31,368 nucleotides of DNA from JAJRVH01 sp964505995 (GTDB lineage: Bacteria > Pseudomonadota > Zetaproteobacteria > Mariprofundales > Mariprofundaceae). How positions within the stretch are numbered: position 1 is the stretch's first letter; each line of letters starts with the position of its first letter. Both the position numbers and the translations under genes were made by a program. The stretch is from contig CAZDLB010000004.1 in assembly GCA_964505995.1 (NCBI GenBank), positions 1 to 31,368 of the forward strand, in the 5' to 3' direction. Below, piece by piece: positions 30,937 to 31,368 of this stretch. The notes beneath the pieces are model-generated. The model was not told the DNA's origin. It did no database searches and saw only the letters and a program-made list of their open reading frames with translations.

Positions 30937-31347
30937 ATGGAAAGCGATTCCATTCATAAATTTGAGGAAAACCCGATCAACCTGCTCTGGGATGACATCC
31001 TGTTTCTTCCCATCATCGGGCTTGTTGATTCCAAAAGGGCTCAGGACATCATGGATGTGATGCTGGAATCCGTAGAGCGGACCGATGCGCGCTTCGTCAT
31101 CCTCGATATCCGGGGGGTTGCAGCGGTGGACAGCGCGGTAGCCAACCATCTTGTGAAAATTACCAAGGCGACCAAGATGATGGGGGCGACAACCGTGCTG
31201 TCGGGTGTGACCCCGGGGGTTGCGCAATCATTGGTGCACCTCGGGATTGATCTGGGAGATATCGTGTCCTGCTCCCGCGTTAAAGAGGCACTGGAGCTGG
31301 TATTCTCCCAACTCGGCTATTCGATCAGCCGGAAAGAGCAGGCCTGA
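30937..31347 (+). CDS. STAS-domain protein of the RsbR/RsbS stressosome type
   Basis: A 136-residue STAS protein resembling the C-terminal half of RsbR: RFVILDIRGVAAVDSAVANH, MMGATTVLSGVTPGVAQSLV, HLGIDLGDIVSCSRVKEALE. A short N-terminal extension (residues 1-20) replaces the usual globin-like sensor. The positions equivalent to RsbRA Thr171 and Thr205 are serines here (Ser66 in AVDS, Ser98 in AQSLV), both still phosphorylatable by an RsbT-like kinase. ACGGAGG before ATG 30937 fixes the start. A GAAGGTGGA at the very end of the window (31360-31368) looks like the ribosome site of a following gene, plausibly another rsb-type partner. Base composition is visibly less G+C-rich than the neighbours. 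Confidence 0.85.
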   Translation: MESDSIHKFEENPINLLWDDILFLPIIGLVDSKRAQDIMDVMLESVERTDARFVILDIRGVAAVDSAVANHLVKITKATKMMGATTVLSGVTPGVAQSLVHLGIDLGDIVSCSRVKEALELVFSQLGYSISRKEQA

Positions 31348-31368
31348 GTTGCGAGAATAGAAGGTGGA

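Overview
The window is a G+C-rich bacterial chromosome segment coding on both strands, with no rRNA, tRNA, CRISPR array or insertion sequence that I can see. The gene set is that of a Gram-negative bacterium: MsbA, an Lpt permease, a lipid acyltransferase, a periplasmic amidase and FimV. Several gene orders are typical of Gammaproteobacteria and near relatives: argC / DUF6776 / bactofilin, hflK / hflC / DUF2065, and leuB / asd / fimV / truA. The PF09936 RNA methyltransferase in front of rplS, and a lone Lpt permease, would also fit a deep-branching lineage such as Zetaproteobacteria or Acidithiobacillia. That placement is inference only.

Layout. Positions 1-1857 (minus) hold speA, whose last few codons lie off the window. 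Next is a small STAS/SEC14-like gene cut by a 100-N assembly gap that looks artefactual (2000-2547). Then comes a compact four-gene minus-strand cassette (2638-4971): two DUF1538 membrane proteins, a PII-like protein and a CBS-pair protein. Divergent from it is a plus-strand operon (5115-8805): argC, a DUF6776 coiled-coil membrane protein, a bactofilin, a gamma-class carbonic anhydrase homologue and a Ppx/GppA phosphatase. Convergent with that is the minus-strand envelope operon amiC-msbA-LPLAT (8783-12422). A divergent plus-strand pair encodes two paralogous double cyclic-nucleotide-binding-domain proteins (12551-14697). hflK-hflC-DUF2065 follows on the minus strand (14707-16856), then lptG on plus (16975-18033), suhB on minus (18068-18838) and a hybrid sensor kinase on plus (18989-21133). 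A long minus-strand run, glyA-nrdR-leuB-asd-fimV-EcfT-like-truA, fills 21134-29642. Beyond it lie rplS with a strong terminator, an RNA methyltransferase, and a divergent STAS-domain gene at the right edge.

How the genes fit together. Much of the window serves the envelope and cell shape: lipid A and LPS export, amidase, bactofilin, FimV and the FtsH regulator HflKC. The rest is amino-acid and polyamine metabolism, RNA modification and signalling. The most unusual part is the DUF1538-pair / PII-like / CBS cassette. Its coupled genes suggest a membrane transporter gated by nucleotide-sensing subunits. The double-CNB pair, which has no visible output domain, and the hybrid kinase with no canonical start codon also merit attention.

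No gene-free stretch exceeds about 180 bases. Intergenic regions hold candidate promoters, many with a TGCTAnnnT-like extended -10, and one clear Rho-independent terminator after rplS.
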